Origin: Streptomyces sp. Je 1-332
Lineage (GTDB): Bacteria; Actinomycetota; Actinomycetes; Streptomycetales; Streptomycetaceae
Length of the DNA: 64,000 nt
Assembly (NCBI RefSeq): GCF_040730185.1
Contig: NZ_CP160402.1
Coordinates: 5,890,001-5,954,000 of the forward strand
Direction: 5' to 3'
Positions 43,676 through 52,521 of the stretch are shown in pieces. Each line of letters begins with the position of its first letter. Position 1 is the stretch's first letter. The notes beneath the pieces are model-generated. The model saw nothing but the letters and a program-made list of their open reading frames with translations, ran no database searches and was not told where the DNA came from. The translations under genes and the position numbers were made by a program.

Positions 43676-43710
43676 GCCGCCGGGAAGCGGCGTTTTGCGC
43701 GTGGCGCCGC

Positions 43711-43833
43711 TCAAGGTGACGTGGAGGCCCCGCAGAGCCCGCAGCTAGCGGAGCGTTTCCCTGGCCTCCACGGTCAAGGTGGCGTGGAGGCCCGGCAAAC
43801 CCCGCAGCTAGCGGAGCCGTTCCCTGGCCTCCA
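43711..43833. repeat. 63-bp duplication of the NADAR gene 3' end
   Basis: Copy 1 (43711-43773) and copy 2 (43774-43833 and beyond) share TCAAGGTGRCGTGGAGGCCC and GCAGCTAGCGGAGC-TTCCCTGGCCTCCA at about 85-90 percent identity. Copy 2 includes the NADAR stop codon (43808-43810). Each copy is flanked by TGGAGGCC and GGCCTCCA arms and could form a hairpin. Confidence 0.85.
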
Positions 43834-44317
43834 TCAGCGCGAAGCCCAGCAGGTTCGGGCCCCGCCACTTCTCCGGATCCTGCGCGCGCTCGTCGTCGGC
43901 CGCCAGGCCGATCCCCCAGATGCGGTCCATCGGGCTCGCCTCGACCAGGACCCGCGACCCCGTGCCGACCAGGAACGAGCGCAGTGCTTCGGTCGACGCG
44001 AACTTGTGCACGCTGCCCTCGACCACGATGCCGAACCGCTCGCGCTCCCATATCGCCTCGTCGAAGCCCCGCACAAGACGCCCCGCGTTCTTCGCCTCCG
44101 CGGGCGTACGCGCGGCGAGGACCGTGGCCTCCGCCTCCGCGTCGGAGAAGAGGCGGGCCTTGGCGGCCATCATCCAGTGCTCAGCCGTCCCGTACTCCAC
44201 GCCGTCCACGGTGAACGGCGACAGCCACCACTGGCTCAGGCAGCTCGAACCGAGCGTCCCGTCCCGCCGCGGGGTGTGTCCCCAGAAGTGCAGATACTTG
44301 ACCCGATTCCCCCGCAC
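43808..44317 (-). CDS. NADAR family protein (probable frameshift at N-terminus)
   Basis: 169 aa in this frame. NADAR/YbiA-like features: YLHFWGH, SQWWLSPFTVDGVEYGTAEH, WMMAAKARLF, GRLVRGFDEAIWERERFG and LVEASPMDRIWGIGLAADDE. NADAR proteins hydrolyse ADP-ribose-type N-glycosidic bonds. The natural N-terminus appears in another frame (MTKIDSVDALVRVVRAGE, from 44360). One extra base near 44306 would join the two. As read, translation would have to start at GTG 44317, and the family start is missing. Confidence 0.8.
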   Translation of the reverse strand: MRGNRVKYLHFWGHTPRRDGTLGSSCLSQWWLSPFTVDGVEYGTAEHWMMAAKARLFSDAEAEATVLAARTPAEAKNAGRLVRGFDEAIWERERFGIVVEGSVHKFASTEALRSFLVGTGSRVLVEASPMDRIWGIGLAADDERAQDPEKWRGPNLLGFALMEARERLR

Positions 44318-44360
44318 GCACCACGCGGACCAGCGCGTCCACCGAGTCGATCTTCGTCAT
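44318..44360 (-). pseudogene. Out-of-frame N-terminal piece of the NADAR gene
   Basis: On the minus strand ATG 44360 reads MTKIDSVDALVRVVRAGE and then leaves the NADAR frame at about 44306. Removing one base (plus-strand A 44306) would give ...RAGE-RVKYLHFWGH. It is either a real frameshift or a sequencing error. Confidence 0.5.
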
Positions 44361-44432
44361 GCATGCGATTTTGGCACGCACCACTGACATTCCGTCCTGG
44401 GTTTTCCAGGAGGACTCGACACCTGGTCGACA

Positions 44433-44476
44433 GATTCCGTCGCGTAACCAAAAGGCAACAACGGAATCACTTGTTG
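44433..44476. promoter_or_regulatory. Nested inverted repeats before the polyamine operon
   Basis: GATTCCGT (44433-44440) is an exact inverted match to ACGGAATC (44461-44468). CAACAA (44456-44461) and TTGTTG (44471-44476) form a second pair. They lie about 90-130 bases before the ALDH start and may be operators of the polyamine uptake operon. Confidence 0.5.
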
Positions 44477-44566
44477 GAGTATCGCTGCTCTGTCAGGATC
44501 GGCACTCAAATCGATCTGGAGCTACGCCGACCCCCAGGGACGGGGGCGACGGCGGAGGAGAGCGTC

Positions 44567-46069
44567 ATGCACAACTTCCAGGCGCAGGACCACTTCGCGG
44601 ACGGCGCGCAGTACATCGCGGGACGGTTGACCGAGGGCACCTCAGGGCGCTCGCACGCCGTCGTCGACCCGGCCACCGGCGACGAGGTCCACCGTTACCA
44701 ACTCGCGGGCGAGAAGGACGTCGACGCCGCTGTCACCGCCGCGGCGAAGGCCTTCCCCGAGTGGGCCGGCGCGACCCCCGGTGAGCGTTCCGACGCCATG
44801 CACCGCTTCGCCGGCGTACTGGCCGAGCGCGCCGAGGAGTTCGCGCAGGCCGAGTCGCTCCAGTGCGGCAAGCCCATCAAGCTCAGCCGGGAGTTCGACG
44901 TCCCCGGCACCGTCGACAACGCCGCCTTCTTCGCGGGCGCCGCCCGGCATCTTCAGGGCCAGTCGGCCGGTGAGTACTCCGGCGACCACACCTCGTACGT
45001 ACGGCGTGAGCCCATCGGTGTCGTCGGTTCCATCGCCCCCTGGAACTACCCCCTCCAGATGGCCGCCTGGAAGGTACTCCCGGCCATCGCCGCGGGCAAC
45101 ACGATCGTCCTCAAGCCCGCCGAGCTCACCCCCTTCACCTCGCTCCTGTTCGCGCAGGCGGCCACCGAGGCGGGCATCCCGGACGGTGTCGTCAACATCA
45201 TCAGCGGGGCCGGGCGCGATGCCGGAGAGCGGCTCGTGGGGCACCCCGACGTCGCCATGACCTCCTTCACCGGGTCCACCGGTGTCGGCAAGCGCGTCGC
45301 CGAGATCGCCACCTCCACCGTGAAGCGGCTGCACCTGGAGCTCGGCGGCAAGGCGCCCTTCGTCGTCTTCGACGACGCCGACCTGGAGGCCGCCGTGCAC
45401 GGCGCGGTCGCCGGCGCGCTCATCAACACCGGGCAGGACTGCACGGCCGCCACGCGCGCGTACGTGCAACGTCCGCTGTACGACGCCTTCGTGGACGGTG
45501 TCGCCGCGCTCATGGAGAGCGTGCGGCTCGGTGATCCGTTCGCCGACGACACCGACCTCGGGCCCCTCATCTCGCACGTCCACCGCGACCGCGTCGCCGG
45601 CTTCGTCGACCGGGCACGCTCCTACGCGCGCGTGGTCACCGGTGGCGAGGCTCTCGCCCACCCCGGGGCCTTCTACAAGCCCACCCTCATCGCCGACGCC
45701 GCGCAGGACAGCGAGATCGTGCAGTCCGAGATCTTCGGTCCTGTCCTGGTCGTGCTGCCCTTCGACTCCGACGAGGAAGGCATCCGGCTCGCCAACGACA
45801 CCCCGTACGGTCTCGCCGCCTCCGCCTGGAGCCGCGACGTGTTCCGCGCCAACCGCGCGACGCGCGAGATCAAGGCGGGCTGCGTGTGGGTCAACGACCA
45901 CATCCCGATCCTGAGCGAGATGCCGCACGGCGGATACAAGGCATCCGGCTACGGAAAGGACATGTCCGCCTACTCCTTCGAGGAGTACACGCAGATCAAG
46001 CACGTCATGTTCGACAACACCGCGGTCGTCCGCAAGGACTGGCACCGCACCGTCTTCGGGGACCGATAG
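44567..46069 (+). CDS. Gamma-aminobutyraldehyde dehydrogenase-like (ALDH), second copy
   Basis: 500 aa from ATG 44567 with GGAGGAGAG upstream. ALDH signatures: APWNYPLQMAAWKVLPAIAA, catalytic Glu in LELGGKAPFVVFDDAD and Cys in INTGQDCTAATRAY. It has a longer N-terminus than the copy at 33109 but the same overall type. It is the first gene of a cluster with a PotD-like protein, PotABC and an amine oxidoreductase, so it probably oxidises aminoaldehydes formed from imported polyamines. Confidence 0.93.
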   Translation: MHNFQAQDHFADGAQYIAGRLTEGTSGRSHAVVDPATGDEVHRYQLAGEKDVDAAVTAAAKAFPEWAGATPGERSDAMHRFAGVLAERAEEFAQAESLQCGKPIKLSREFDVPGTVDNAAFFAGAARHLQGQSAGEYSGDHTSYVRREPIGVVGSIAPWNYPLQMAAWKVLPAIAAGNTIVLKPAELTPFTSLLFAQAATEAGIPDGVVNIISGAGRDAGERLVGHPDVAMTSFTGSTGVGKRVAEIATSTVKRLHLELGGKAPFVVFDDADLEAAVHGAVAGALINTGQDCTAATRAYVQRPLYDAFVDGVAALMESVRLGDPFADDTDLGPLISHVHRDRVAGFVDRARSYARVVTGGEALAHPGAFYKPTLIADAAQDSEIVQSEIFGPVLVVLPFDSDEEGIRLANDTPYGLAASAWSRDVFRANRATREIKAGCVWVNDHIPILSEMPHGGYKASGYGKDMSAYSFEEYTQIKHVMFDNTAVVRKDWHRTVFGDR

Positions 46070-46131
46070 CCGACAGCTGGAAGGCCGCCCGACCAGTGGC
46101 CGCCCATCCTCCCGAAAGGGCAACCAAGCGC

Positions 46132-47415
46132 ATGGAGCAGTACGAGCCCGACCTCCCCCAAGCTCTCAACTCCGTTCGAGCAGGGAGGGGCCCCCAGTCC
46201 CCGGCCCAACTGGCCGCCATGCACCGCAGCCTCAGGAACGGCAGGGCCTCCCTCACCCGCCGTTCCCTGCTGCGCGCCTCCGCGAGCGGTGCGTTCGCCG
46301 TCGGCGGTCTCGGCGCCCTCAGTGCCTGCGGCATCCCGGCAGCGAGCAAGGGTCAGGGCGACGTGTCGTCCGACGACCACTCGGACAAGGAGAAGCGGAT
46401 CACCTTCTCCAACTGGACCGAGTACATGGACGTCGACGACGACGAGCGCCGCCCCACCCTGGACGCCTTCACCAAGCGCACCGGGATCACGGTCAAGTAC
46501 ACCGAGGACATCAACGACAACGTCGAGTTCTTCGGGAAGCTCAAGCCGCAGCTCGCGGCGGGCCAGGACACCGGGCGTGACCTCATCTGCGTCACCGACT
46601 GGCTCGCCGCCAGGCTCATCCGCTTCGGCTGGGTCCAGAAGCTGGACCCGGCCAACCTGCCGCACGCGTACACCAATCTGGCCGCCCAGTTCCGTAACCC
46701 GGACTGGGACCCGGGGCGGGCCTACTCGTACCCCTGGACCGGTATCTCCACGGTCATCGCGTACAACAAGAAGGCGACCGACGGCGAGGACATCACCTCG
46801 GTGTCGCAGCTCCTGGACAACCCCAAGCTCAAGGGGCGCGTCGGTTTCCTCTCCGAGATGCGCGACAGCGTCGGCATGACGCTGCTCGACATGGGCAAGG
46901 ACCCGTCGAAGTTCTCGGACGACGACTTCGACGCGGCCATCGCCCGGCTCCAGAAGGCCGTCGACAAGAAGCAGATCCGCCGCTTCACGGGCAACGACTA
47001 CACGGCGGACCTCTCCAAGGGCGACATCGCCGCGTGCCTCGGCTGGGCGGGCGACATCGTGCAACTCCAGGCCGACAACCCCGACATCGCCTTCCACATC
47101 CCGGACCAGGGCTACATCACGTCCACGGACAACCTGCTCGTCCCGAACAAGGCACGTCACAAGCGCAACGCCGAACGGCTCATCGACTACTACTACGAGC
47201 CCGAGCCGGCCGCGCGCCTCGCCGCGTACATCAACTACGTGTGCCCCGTGGACGGTGTGCGCCCCGAGCTCGCCAAGCTCGACAAGGACGCCGCGGACAA
47301 CCCGCTGATCCTGCCGGACAAGGAGATGGCCGCGAAGTCCCGCGGGTTCCGCTCGCTGACGCCGAAGGAAGAGACGGCGTACGAGGAGAAGTTCGCCAAG
47401 CTGACCGGTTCCTAG
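46132..47415 (+). CDS. potD: PotD-like spermidine/putrescine-binding lipoprotein
   Basis: 427 aa. A 40-residue N-region precedes a twin-arginine signal [20 protein letters not shown] with a lipobox cysteine in LSACGIP. The mature part includes [35 protein letters not shown] and [20 protein letters not shown]. The gene is 60 bases before potA, in one operon with the two permeases. It delivers polyamines to the importer. It is a paralogue of the orphan at 37462. Confidence 0.93.
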   Translation: MEQYEPDLPQALNSVRAGRGPQSPAQLAAMHRSLRNGRASLTRRSLLRASASGAFAVGGLGALSACGIPAASKGQGDVSSDDHSDKEKRITFSNWTEYMDVDDDERRPTLDAFTKRTGITVKYTEDINDNVEFFGKLKPQLAAGQDTGRDLICVTDWLAARLIRFGWVQKLDPANLPHAYTNLAAQFRNPDWDPGRAYSYPWTGISTVIAYNKKATDGEDITSVSQLLDNPKLKGRVGFLSEMRDSVGMTLLDMGKDPSKFSDDDFDAAIARLQKAVDKKQIRRFTGNDYTADLSKGDIAACLGWAGDIVQLQADNPDIAFHIPDQGYITSTDNLLVPNKARHKRNAERLIDYYYEPEPAARLAAYINYVCPVDGVRPELAKLDKDAADNPLILPDKEMAAKSRGFRSLTPKEETAYEEKFAKLTGS

Positions 47416-47474
47416 GCGGCGCTCCCACGCCCCTTCGTAGTCCCCATGTCTCCCCTCGACCCCCTGGACGCACC

Positions 47475-48635
47475 ATGACGACTGCTTCAGAACACGGCGG
47501 CGACGTCCGCCTCACCGGGATCAGCAAGACGTACGGCTCCTTCAAGGCCGTGCGCCCCCTCGACCTCACCGTGCCGCAGGGCTCCTTCTTCGCGCTGCTC
47601 GGCGCGTCCGGCTGTGGCAAGACGACCACCCTGCGCATGATCGCCGGTCTTGAGGAGCCCAGCACGGGCACCGTGCACCTGGGCGAGCAGGACGTCACGG
47701 CGCTGCCGCCGTACAAGCGGCCCGTCAACACGGTCTTCCAGTCGTACGCGCTCTTCCCGCACCTCGACATCTTCGAGAACGTCGCCTTTGGCCTGCGCCG
47801 CCGCGGCATCAAGTCCGTGAAGGGCAAGGTCGGCGACATGCTCGACCTCGTCCAGCTGGGCGAGCAGGCCCGCAAGAAGCCGCACCAGCTCTCCGGCGGC
47901 CAGCAGCAGCGCGTCGCGGTCGCCCGCGCCCTGATCAACCACCCCAAGGTGCTGCTCCTCGACGAGCCGCTCGGCGCACTCGACCTCAAGCTGCGCCGCC
48001 AGATGCAGCTCGAACTCAAGCGCATCCAGACCGAGGTGGGCATCACCTTCATCCACGTCACGCACGACCAGGAGGAGGCCATGACGATGGCCGACCAGGT
48101 CGCCGTGATGAACGCGGGCCAGGTCGAGCAGCTCGGCGCCCCCGCCGACCTCTACGAGAACCCCCGCACCACCTTCGTCGCCAACTTCCTCGGCACGTCG
48201 AACTTCATCGAGGCCGAGATCACCGGCCGCAGCGGCGACGACCTCACCCTCAAGGCGGGCGACGGCAAGCTCACGCTGCCCGCCGCGCGATGTACGGCGC
48301 CCACCACCACCGGCGGCAAGGTCATCCTCGGCGTACGCCCCGAGAAGATCTCGCTCACGCACGCCGACGACGCGGGGCAGATCCCCGAGGGCCGCAACCG
48401 CATCACGGGCCGTATCGCCGACAGCAGCTTCATCGGGGTGTCGACGCAGTACGTCGTCAACAGCCCCATCTGCGAGGAGTTCGAGGTCTACGCCCAGAAC
48501 ATCGAGCGCGACACCCGCCTGGTCCCCGGCGTCGACGTCGTCCTGCACTGGAACCCCGCGCACACCTTCGGCCTTGACCCCGCCCAGGACATCGACGCGG
48601 GCGTCGAGAAGGTCGAGGAGGACGCCTCCGCATGA
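47475..48635 (+). CDS. potA: Polyamine ABC transporter ATPase
   Basis: 386 aa. Walker [21 protein letters not shown] is near residue 40, Q-loop [10 protein letters not shown], signature [15 protein letters not shown], Walker [13 protein letters not shown]-loop [11 protein letters not shown]-terminal TOBE domain follows (about 240-386). All catalytic motifs are intact, in contrast to the degenerate ATPase at 29348. It ends with an ATGA overlap into potB. Confidence 0.95.
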   Translation: MTTASEHGGDVRLTGISKTYGSFKAVRPLDLTVPQGSFFALLGASGCGKTTTLRMIAGLEEPSTGTVHLGEQDVTALPPYKRPVNTVFQSYALFPHLDIFENVAFGLRRRGIKSVKGKVGDMLDLVQLGEQARKKPHQLSGGQQQRVAVARALINHPKVLLLDEPLGALDLKLRRQMQLELKRIQTEVGITFIHVTHDQEEAMTMADQVAVMNAGQVEQLGAPADLYENPRTTFVANFLGTSNFIEAEITGRSGDDLTLKAGDGKLTLPAARCTAPTTTGGKVILGVRPEKISLTHADDAGQIPEGRNRITGRIADSSFIGVSTQYVVNSPICEEFEVYAQNIERDTRLVPGVDVVLHWNPAHTFGLDPAQDIDAGVEKVEEDASA

Positions 48636-49561
48636 CGACGACCCTCACCGAAGCGCCGCCGGAGAAAGAGCCGGAAGCGGCGCCCCGCAAGGTCCGCAAG
48701 CGCGGCCGTCTCGTCCCCTACTGGCTGCTGCTCCCCGGCATCCTGTGGCTCGTCGTCTTCTTCGCGCTTCCGCTGGTCTACCAGGCGTCGACGTCCGTCC
48801 AGACGGGCTCCCTCGAAGACGGCTTCAAGGTCACCTGGCACTTCGCCACCTACTGGGAAGCCCTGAGCGACTACTGGCCGCAGTTCCTGCGCTCGGTCCT
48901 GTACGCGGGCGCCGCCACGATCCTGTGCCTGCTGCTCGGCTATCCGCTCGCGTATCTGATCGCGTTCCGCGCGGGCCGCTGGCGCAATCTCATCCTGGTC
49001 CTGGTCATCGCGCCGTTCTTCACCAGCTTCCTCATCCGTACGCTGGCGTGGAAGACGATCCTCGCGGACGGCGGGCCCCTGGTGGGCGCCCTGAACTCGC
49101 TGCACGTCCTGGACGTCACCAGCTGGCTCGGCTGGACGGAGGGCGACCGGGTCCTCGCCACACCGCTGGCGGTGATCTGCGGACTCACGTACAACTTCCT
49201 GCCGTTCATGATCCTGCCGCTCTACACCTCACTGGAGCGGATCGACGGCCGGCTGCACGAAGCGGCGGGCGATCTCTACGCGAAGCCGACCACCACCTTC
49301 CGCAAGGTGACCTTCCCGCTCTCCATGCCGGGTGTCGTCTCCGGAACGCTGCTCACGTTCATTCCGGCGGCGGGCGACTACGTGAACGCGGATCTGCTCG
49401 GCTCCACCGACACCCGCATGGTCGGGAACGTGATCCAGACGCAGTTCCTGCGCATTCTGGACTACCCGACGGCCGCGGCCCTTTCCTTCATCCTCATGGC
49501 GGCGATCCTCGTCATGGTCACCGTCTACATCCGTAAGTCCGGGACGGAGGATCTCGTCTGA
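48632..49561 (+). CDS. potB: Polyamine ABC transporter permease (PotB-like)
   Basis: 309 aa with about six membrane segments (LVPYWLLLPGILWLVVFFAL, YAGAATILCLLLGYPLAYLI). The EAA loop is EAAGDLYAKPTTTFRKVTFP. Four-base overlap with potA and one-base overlap with potC show a tight operon. It forms half of the membrane channel for polyamine import. Confidence 0.94.
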   Translation: MTTTLTEAPPEKEPEAAPRKVRKRGRLVPYWLLLPGILWLVVFFALPLVYQASTSVQTGSLEDGFKVTWHFATYWEALSDYWPQFLRSVLYAGAATILCLLLGYPLAYLIAFRAGRWRNLILVLVIAPFFTSFLIRTLAWKTILADGGPLVGALNSLHVLDVTSWLGWTEGDRVLATPLAVICGLTYNFLPFMILPLYTSLERIDGRLHEAAGDLYAKPTTTFRKVTFPLSMPGVVSGTLLTFIPAAGDYVNADLLGSTDTRMVGNVIQTQFLRILDYPTAAALSFILMAAILVMVTVYIRKSGTEDLV

Positions 49562-50361
49562 TGGCTGCCTTCTTCCGCTGGCTCCGCGGCAAATTCGTCG
49601 TCATCGCGGGTCTGCTGACGCTCGCGTATCTGCTGCTCCCGAACATCGTCGTGACGGTGTTCTCCTTCAACAAGCCGAAGGGCCGCTTCAACTACGCCTG
49701 GCAGGACTTCTCGCTCGACGCGTGGAAGGACCCCTGCGGTGTCGCCGACATGTGCGGCTCGCTCAGCCTGAGTCTGCAGATCGCGGCCTGGGCGACGATC
49801 GGCGCGACCGTGCTCGGCACGATGATCGCCTTCGCGCTCGTGCGCTACCGCTTCCGGGCGCGTGGCGCGGTCAGCTCGCTGATCTTCCTGCCGATGGCGA
49901 TGCCCGAGGTCGTCATGGCCGCCTCGCTGCTCACGCTCTTCCTCAACATGGGCGCCCAGCTCGGCTTCTGGACGATTCTCATCGCCCACATCATGTTCTG
50001 CCTCAGCTTCGTGGTGACCGCCGTCAAGGCGCGCGTGATGTCCATGGACCCGCGTCTGGAACAGGCCGCACAGGACCTCTACGCGGGCCCCGTGCAGACC
50101 TTCCTCCGGGTCACGCTGCCGATCGCCGCTCCGGGCATCGCGGCGGGCGCGCTGCTCGCCTTCGCGCTCTCCTTCGACGATTTCATCATCACGAATTTCA
50201 ACGCGGGCTCCACCGTGACCTTTCCCATGTTCGTCTGGGGATCGGCACAGCGCGGTACGCCCGTTCAGATCAATGTGATCGGTACGGCGATGTTCCTGGT
50301 CGCCGTTCTCCTGGTGCTTGGCGGCATGATCGTCTCCAAGCGCCGCAACAAGCAGGCGTAG
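49561..50361 (+). CDS. potC: Polyamine ABC transporter permease (PotC-like)
   Basis: 266 aa with six membrane segments. Its EAA loop is in QAAQDLYAGPVQTFLRVTLP, and SFDDFIITNFNAGSTVTFPM is typical of PotC permeases. The ATG uses the last base of the potB stop. It pairs with PotB. Confidence 0.94.
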   Translation: MAAFFRWLRGKFVVIAGLLTLAYLLLPNIVVTVFSFNKPKGRFNYAWQDFSLDAWKDPCGVADMCGSLSLSLQIAAWATIGATVLGTMIAFALVRYRFRARGAVSSLIFLPMAMPEVVMAASLLTLFLNMGAQLGFWTILIAHIMFCLSFVVTAVKARVMSMDPRLEQAAQDLYAGPVQTFLRVTLPIAAPGIAAGALLAFALSFDDFIITNFNAGSTVTFPMFVWGSAQRGTPVQINVIGTAMFLVAVLLVLGGMIVSKRRNKQA

Positions 50362-50394
50362 TAACGCCTTTACGTTTCTGAAGGAGTGGAAATC

Positions 50395-51813
50395 ATGGCC
50401 CCGAGCGCCATGACCCGTTGGACCACGTCTCTCTCCGACGCCCAGCCGGTCTCGTACTGGCTGGACGACCCCGGCAAGCCACGCGCCGAGCCCGCCCTCA
50501 CCGCCGACGAGCAGTGCGATCTGCTCGTGGTCGGCGGCGGCTACAGCGGCCTGTGGACCGCGCTGATCGCCAAGGAACGGAACCCGGACCGTGATGTGGT
50601 CCTGGTCGAGGGCCGGGAGGCGGGCTGGGCCGCCTCCGGCCGCAACGGCGGCTTCTGCGCCGCGTCCCTCACGCACGGCATCTCGAACGGTCTCTCCCGC
50701 TGGCCCGACGAGATCGCGAAGCTGGAGGAGCTCGGCGCCCGCAACCTGGACGAGATCGAGGCGGCCGTCAAGCGCTACTCCATCGACTGCGACTTCGAGC
50801 GCACCGGCGAGATCGACGTGGCGACGCAGCCGCACCAGCTCACCGAACTGCGCGAGATGTACGAGGAGATGGCGGAGCACGGCCTCGCGGGCGGCTCCGA
50901 ACTGCTCGACGCGGACGCCGTGCGCGCCCACGTCGACTCACCGACCTTCCTCGGCGGTCTCTGGGACCGCGAGGGCGTCGCCATGCTCCACCCGGCGAAG
51001 CTCGCCTGGGGTCTCAAGCGTGCCTGCATGGACAAGGGCGTACGCGTCTACGAGCACACACCCGCGCTCGAACTCGTCTCGTCCGGCGCCGGGATGGCGG
51101 TGCGCACCCCGTACGGCCGCATCCGTGCCCGCCAGGTCGCGCTCGCCACGAACATCTTCCCGTCGCTGGTCAAGCGCATTCGCTCCTACACCGTGCCGGT
51201 CTACGACTACGCGCTGATGACGGAGCCGCTGACCGAGGAGCAGTTGGAGTCCATCGGCTGGAAGAACCGCCAGGGCCTCGGCGACAGCGCCAACCAGTTC
51301 CACTACTTCCGGCTCTCCGCCGACAACCGCATCCTGTGGGGCGGCTACGACGCCATCTATCCCTTCGGCGGCAAACTGCGCGCCGAGCACGACGACCGTC
51401 CCGAGACGTACGCGAAGCTCGCGGGCCACTTCTTCACCTGCTTCCCGCAGTTGGAGGGCGTCCGGTTCTCGCACGCGTGGGGCGGGGCGATCGACACGTG
51501 CTCGCGCTTCTCGGCGTTCTTCGGGACGGCTCACGCGGGACGCGTCGCGTACGCGGCGGGATACACCGGCCTCGGGGTCGGGGCGACGCGCTTCGGCGCC
51601 GACGTCATGCTGGACCTGCTCTCCGGCGAGCGCACCGAGCGCACGTCCCTGGAGATGGTGCGCACGAAGCCGCTGCCGTTCCCGCCCGAGCCGTTCGCGT
51701 GGACGGGCGTGGCCCTGACCAAGTGGTCCCTGGCCCGCGCGGACGAGAACGGCGGCCGGCGCAACCTGTGGCTGAAGACCATGGACAAGCTGGGCCTGGG
51801 CTTCGACAGCTGA
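50395..51813 (+). CDS. FAD-dependent amine oxidoreductase (PuuB-like)
   Basis: 472 aa from ATG 50395 with AAGGAG eight bases upstream. The dinucleotide-binding motif VVGGGYSGLWTALIAKE is near residue 43. The DAO-type fold shows GREAGWAASGRNGGFCAASL and SHAWGGAIDTCSRFSAFFGT. DAO/PuuB-type enzymes oxidise glutamyl-putrescine or amino compounds and release ammonia and peroxide. It directly follows the PotABC genes, so it probably acts on imported amines. Confidence 0.9.
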   Translation: MAPSAMTRWTTSLSDAQPVSYWLDDPGKPRAEPALTADEQCDLLVVGGGYSGLWTALIAKERNPDRDVVLVEGREAGWAASGRNGGFCAASLTHGISNGLSRWPDEIAKLEELGARNLDEIEAAVKRYSIDCDFERTGEIDVATQPHQLTELREMYEEMAEHGLAGGSELLDADAVRAHVDSPTFLGGLWDREGVAMLHPAKLAWGLKRACMDKGVRVYEHTPALELVSSGAGMAVRTPYGRIRARQVALATNIFPSLVKRIRSYTVPVYDYALMTEPLTEEQLESIGWKNRQGLGDSANQFHYFRLSADNRILWGGYDAIYPFGGKLRAEHDDRPETYAKLAGHFFTCFPQLEGVRFSHAWGGAIDTCSRFSAFFGTAHAGRVAYAAGYTGLGVGATRFGADVMLDLLSGERTERTSLEMVRTKPLPFPPEPFAWTGVALTKWSLARADENGGRRNLWLKTMDKLGLGFDS

Positions 51814-51894
51814 CCCGCTGCGGGGCTGAAACGGGCCCCTGTCGACGATTCGTCAACAAGTTCCCGGAACCCGCGTAACGCTTGGGCCCGAAGG

Positions 51895-51938
51895 CCCTCT
51901 CTCCTGTGACAGGCACAGCCGCAACACAGGAGAGAGGG
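51895..51938. promoter_or_regulatory. 14-bp perfect inverted repeat next to a ribosome binding site
   Basis: CCCTCTCTCCTGTG (51895-51908) and CACAGGAGAGAGGG (51925-51938) are exact complements with a 16-base spacer. The right arm runs into GGGAGG, the ribosome binding site of the next gene (ATG 51949). It is either a terminator of the polyamine operon or a hairpin that hides this site. Confidence 0.75.
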
Positions 51939-51948
51939 AGGTCCCGCC

Positions 51949-52446
51949 ATGGCTGGCTCGGGCTCGGGAGCGAGGTCTGCGGTCGAATGGCTGGTGTCGG
52001 TGGCACCGGATCCGGAGGCCTGCCGCTGGGAGTGGGAGCGCAACCCCCTGGGGGTCGCGCTCCTTCCCGCGGGCAGGCTCTGGGACGTACTCATCCTCCC
52101 CGGCGATCTCGGCTACCCCACGCTCGACGTCCTGACCCGTTGCGTCGACCGTCCCGGTCCGGTGCTCGCGGACTTCGGCGACTCCCGCATGGGCTTCTTC
52201 GTCCCGGCGGGCACGGTGGCCCGCTGGATCGGCACGGGCGTACGGGGCGCGGGGCGCGGCACGTGGATCGTGGTCCCCTACCCGGGGCGCTCCACGGGCG
52301 GGGTCCGCTGGCTGGTCCCGCCCGACGGGTCGGGAACGCTGACGGATCCCGCGCTTCTCGAACTGGCGATGCACGAGGCGGCGGCGCAGCTGGCTCCGCG
52401 GGACGGAGACGCACGCGACGCACCCGATTGCTCACCCGATTCTTGA
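51949..52446 (+). CDS. Conserved hypothetical protein
   Basis: 165 aa. MAGSGSGARSAVEWLVSVAP then WDVLILPGDLGYPTLDVLTR and GPVLADFGDSRMGFFVPAGT. No signal or membrane segment is seen. The middle vaguely recalls the N-terminal part of bifunctional primase/polymerase-like proteins of actinomycetes, but I cannot assign it. The upstream hairpin suggests post-transcriptional control. Confidence 0.75.
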   Translation: MAGSGSGARSAVEWLVSVAPDPEACRWEWERNPLGVALLPAGRLWDVLILPGDLGYPTLDVLTRCVDRPGPVLADFGDSRMGFFVPAGTVARWIGTGVRGAGRGTWIVVPYPGRSTGGVRWLVPPDGSGTLTDPALLELAMHEAAAQLAPRDGDARDAPDCSPDS

Positions 52447-52453
52447 CGGGGCC

Positions 52454-52459
52454 TTGACA
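52454..52459 (+). promoter_or_regulatory. TTGACA -35 element of the chitinase promoter
   Basis: An exact TTGACA lies 63 bases before the chitinase GTG. The -10 at 17 bases spacing would be CAAATT, a weak match, and the DasR-like site lies between the two. Confidence 0.5.
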
Positions 52460-52465
52460 AGTCAA

Positions 52466-52479
52466 TTGGTCTGGACCAA
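52466..52479. promoter_or_regulatory. DasR-responsive element (dre) before the chitinase
   Basis: TTGGTCTGGACCAA is a palindrome with TG at the centre and agrees with the dre consensus WSTGGTCTAGACCASW known for Streptomyces chitin and N-acetylglucosamine genes. It overlaps the promoter, so DasR would repress until glucosamine-phosphate signals arrive. Confidence 0.8.
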
Positions 52480-52521
52480 ATTGAGCGGCCCACCCTCCAT
52501 CCCCCATGCCCGGAGGCAGTC

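Noticed and set aside
44181..44390. A separate small gene upstream of NADAR
   Set aside because: Its translation looks like the missing N-terminus of NADAR for 18 residues and then becomes the NADAR gene in the wrong frame, so a frameshift explains it better.
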